Assembly (NCBI GenBank): GCA_030611205.1
Contig: JAUWQF010000003.1
Coordinates: forward strand, 1-42,917
Length of the DNA: 42,917 nucleotides
Direction: 5' to 3'
Origin: Methanothrix sp.
Lineage (GTDB): Archaea; Halobacteriota; Methanosarcinia; Methanotrichales; Methanotrichaceae
The notes beneath the pieces are model-generated. The model saw nothing but the letters and a program-made list of their open reading frames with translations. It was not told the origin of the DNA and did no database searches. Below are positions 41,661 through 42,917 of this stretch, piece by piece. Numbering within the stretch: position 1 is the first letter of the stretch; the number at the start of each line of letters is the position of its first letter. Position numbers and translations under genes: made by a program.

Positions 41661-42542
41661 TCATCCGTAAGGACCGTACCTCCTGCGGGCGTACCATTCG
41701 ACGTATGTCGCAATCCCGAACAGGAGACATATCATCATCGCCGCTATCAACACAAACGTCCAGCTTCCTGCAAAATGGAAGCTCCTTGAGAGGGCGTCTA
41801 AGAAGATGAGCATGCCGAAGGTGAGGCCGGTTATGGGGCCGCCGAAGCGGAGCGTGAAATATGGGGTATCCACGGAGTTTCTATGGCCGTACTCGCCCCT
41901 GATGTCGATGTCTCCCTGCTTTGATATCGCGATTCCTGAGCCGAATATGTACTGTTGATAGAGCCTTTCTGCTCCGTAGAAGACGTCTCCGGTTGAGGAT
42001 CCTATGGCCCCCAGGGTGAAACCGATGAACATTGCTATGAGCGGAACCGGGAAGGGATTTCCCATGAGGTGATGTATCACGAAGGAGAGGAGCGTCATGG
42101 TGAAGGCCGAAAGAAATAGATACGCCATGCTGAGCGGCAGAGGTACCAGCAATGCATCCCAGTAGAGCGGCTGCTTGAAGTTCTTCATGCTGGCGGTCCT
42201 GGAGATGTGGGCAAATGATCCGTATGCGCACTGGAGCAGCATCGCCGTTACGGCACCTGCTGCGGACGCTATCACGATCGATCCGGAGCTTGTCGCATCA
42301 AAGAAGTCCAGCAGAAGAAGTGCAGTCGTGGCGGCAACTGTCGCCCAGAGCGCATTTTGAGGTGGCTCCCCGGAGATGGCCTTGTTGTAGTACCTGTGGA
42401 TATGACCGATCTGGGGGGCAAGCTGGACCTGAGAGTTCGGGTTACTGGCGGAGCCCGCATCTGACTCTTCGTTCTCAAATACGCCGGCCAGAAATGCGAG
42501 CGCACCTCCGAGTGCGGCCCCTGCAAGTAACGTCTCGACCAT
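41661..42542 (-). CDS. mtrE: Mtr methyltransferase subunit E
   Basis: This 293-residue integral membrane subunit is the first of the mtrEDCBAFGH operon. It has at least six hydrophobic segments and characteristic sequences such as SNPNSQVQLAPQIGHIHRYYNKAISGEPP, GAIGSSTGDVFYGAERLYQQY and FGGPITGLTFGMLIFLDALS. ATG 42542 has GGAGGATC upstream. The ~375 bp before it contain a small ORF, a GGTCACGTGACC palindrome and a copy of the dispersed element. Confidence 0.96.
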   Translation of the reverse strand: MVETLLAGAALGGALAFLAGVFENEESDAGSASNPNSQVQLAPQIGHIHRYYNKAISGEPPQNALWATVAATTALLLLDFFDATSSGSIVIASAAGAVTAMLLQCAYGSFAHISRTASMKNFKQPLYWDALLVPLPLSMAYLFLSAFTMTLLSFVIHHLMGNPFPVPLIAMFIGFTLGAIGSSTGDVFYGAERLYQQYIFGSGIAISKQGDIDIRGEYGHRNSVDTPYFTLRFGGPITGLTFGMLIFLDALSRSFHFAGSWTFVLIAAMMICLLFGIATYVEWYARRRYGPYG

Positions 42543-42569
42543 ATTGATCCTCCAGAATGCTGATGTCGC

Positions 42570-42680
42570 TTATGTCAGCCGATGTGCCTCTCTCTGAGCC
42601 TCCTCGATATACCTTTTGGTTATGGGCGACGAGCTGAGCTTGTGCATGAGATATGAGCAGCTGCACGACAGCTCCAGCAA
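42570..42680 (-). CDS. Possible small ORF just upstream of mtrE
   Basis: The reverse complement contains an open frame of 36 codons starting with TTG 42680 (or 25 codons from ATG 42647) and ending TAA 27 bp before the mtrE ATG. The product ends HKLSSSPITKRYIEEAQREAHRLT, an amphipathic helix with a protein-like composition, after a Cys-Ser-Cys stretch. The same frame continues upstream through a TGA, so it could be the tail of a decayed gene. I recognise no family. It may be a leader peptide, a micro-subunit or chance. Confidence 0.3.
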   Translation of the reverse strand: MLELSCSCSYLMHKLSSSPITKRYIEEAQREAHRLT

Positions 42681-42732
42681 TCAAGTAGGAACAAGAAACG
42701 CCCAGGGGCCACCCATGACGATGTAAATGGAT

Positions 42733-42744
42733 GGTCACGTGACC
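42733..42744. promoter_or_regulatory. Perfect palindrome GGTCACGTGACC upstream of mtrE
   Basis: This 12-bp perfect palindrome is about 190 bp before the mtrE start and just downstream (in mtr orientation) of the dispersed-element copy D. It has the form of a dimeric regulator binding site. I saw no second exact copy in the window. No regulator gene adjoins the operon here. Confidence 0.45.
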
Positions 42745-42747
42745 TAT

Positions 42748-42797
42748 TTTCAGACCAAAATGCTCGCTTATGCTCGCATTTACTTGAGCACATAAAG
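42748..42797 (-). repeat. Partial copy D of the dispersed palindromic element
   Basis: On the minus strand, about 40 bases from TAACTTTATGTG onward match copy A (6747-6787) with only about four differences, including AAGTAAATG and the inner direct repeat GCGAGC...GCGAGC (TGAGC...TGAGC in copy A). Only the right half of the palindrome is kept. It lies about 205-255 bp upstream of mtrE in the same orientation as copy B has to aIF1. The remaining 42798-42917 shows no recognisable gene; a minus-strand frame stays open from the edge to a TAA at the start of this element. Confidence 0.72.
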
Positions 42798-42917
42798 TTA
42801 GTGCGACAAGAAGCTGAATTCCAGATTGCTTGATGCTATCCCATTCGTTCGGGATATCCCTACTGCAGCATGCGTTTCTGGTAACGGATTCGTGTGAAGC
42901 CTGCGGGACAACGTGGA

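Noticed and set aside
42475-42738. 87-residue minus-strand ORF upstream of mtrE
   Set aside because: It runs into the mtrE coding sequence in another frame and has no protein-like motif; the shorter frame ending at 42570 looks better.

Overview
The window comes from a methane-metabolising euryarchaeon. It encodes nearly all of the H4MPT C1 pathway: two formylmethanofuran dehydrogenase subunits (FwdB, FwdD), methylene-H4MPT reductase (Mer), a full Mtr methyltransferase operon (mtrEDCBAFGH) and a full archaeal CODH/acetyl-CoA synthase operon (cdhABC-cooC-cdhDE). Archaeal information-processing genes (TFB, a TFE-beta-like protein, Gar1, aIF1, an Sm-like protein, a NOG1-type GTPase) and methanogen-restricted families (DUF1699, DUF2551, DUF2193, the MA1821/MA1822 homocysteine pair) support this. 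The gene set and moderately high G+C fit the Methanosarcinia, with Methanothrix (Methanosaeta)-like organisms the most natural guess. Relatives such as Methermicoccus or ANME-2/GoM-Arc1-type archaea cannot be excluded, because no mcr or 16S gene is present.

Layout, left to right. 1-2421 (minus): ferredoxin-like protein, fwdB, fwdD, then the first ~97 codons of argF running off the edge. 2544-6670 (plus): two overlapping membrane-anchored VWA proteins (BatA-like). 6730-7230: tandem palindromic elements around aIF1. 7337-8626 (minus): small genes (PII-like, Nfu, Sm-like, winged-helix/FeS TFE-beta-like). 8728-10896 (plus): cobZ-cobS-cobY plus an unknown gene. 10965-19739 (minus): the cdh operon, which carries three extra small ORFs: two paralogous Lys/Ala/Pro/Gly mini-proteins and a stand-alone copy of the CdhD N-terminal domain. 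20119-23334 (plus): cobD, a separate Cys-rich protein, cbiB, and a TIR/deoxyribosyltransferase-like protein. 23438-27434 (minus): radical SAM, DUF2551, homocysteine synthesis pair and a HesB-like protein. 27546-29624 (plus): homoaconitase-type large subunit and truA. 29619-33161: gar1-tfb, NOG1 GTPase, DUF1699 and a secreted protein. 33629-42542 (minus): mtrEDCBAFGH-mer-aor-DUF2193, tightly coupled.

The genes form a coherent picture. Mtr and CdhDE both need corrinoids, and two separate clusters supply late cobamide steps (cobD/cbiB for the aminopropanol arm, cobY/cobS/cobZ for nucleotide-loop assembly). Nfu, HesB-like and CooC proteins serve FeS/Ni cluster assembly. HacA-type enzymes can serve coenzyme B or leucine synthesis. 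MA1821/1822 homologues make homocysteine.

The most unusual signals are: (1) a dispersed composite DNA element with a 62-bp period (AT-rich palindrome plus a covarying stem) upstream of aIF1 and the homocysteine gene, with a related partial copy upstream of mtrE and related palindromes at the cdh promoter and after aIF1; (2) the extra mini-subunits inside the cdh operon; (3) translational coupling of a tungsten-type aldehyde oxidoreductase and a DUF2193 protein to mer/mtr; (4) probable CTG start codons for cobS and cobY. No rRNA, tRNA, CRISPR array or intact insertion sequence was seen.
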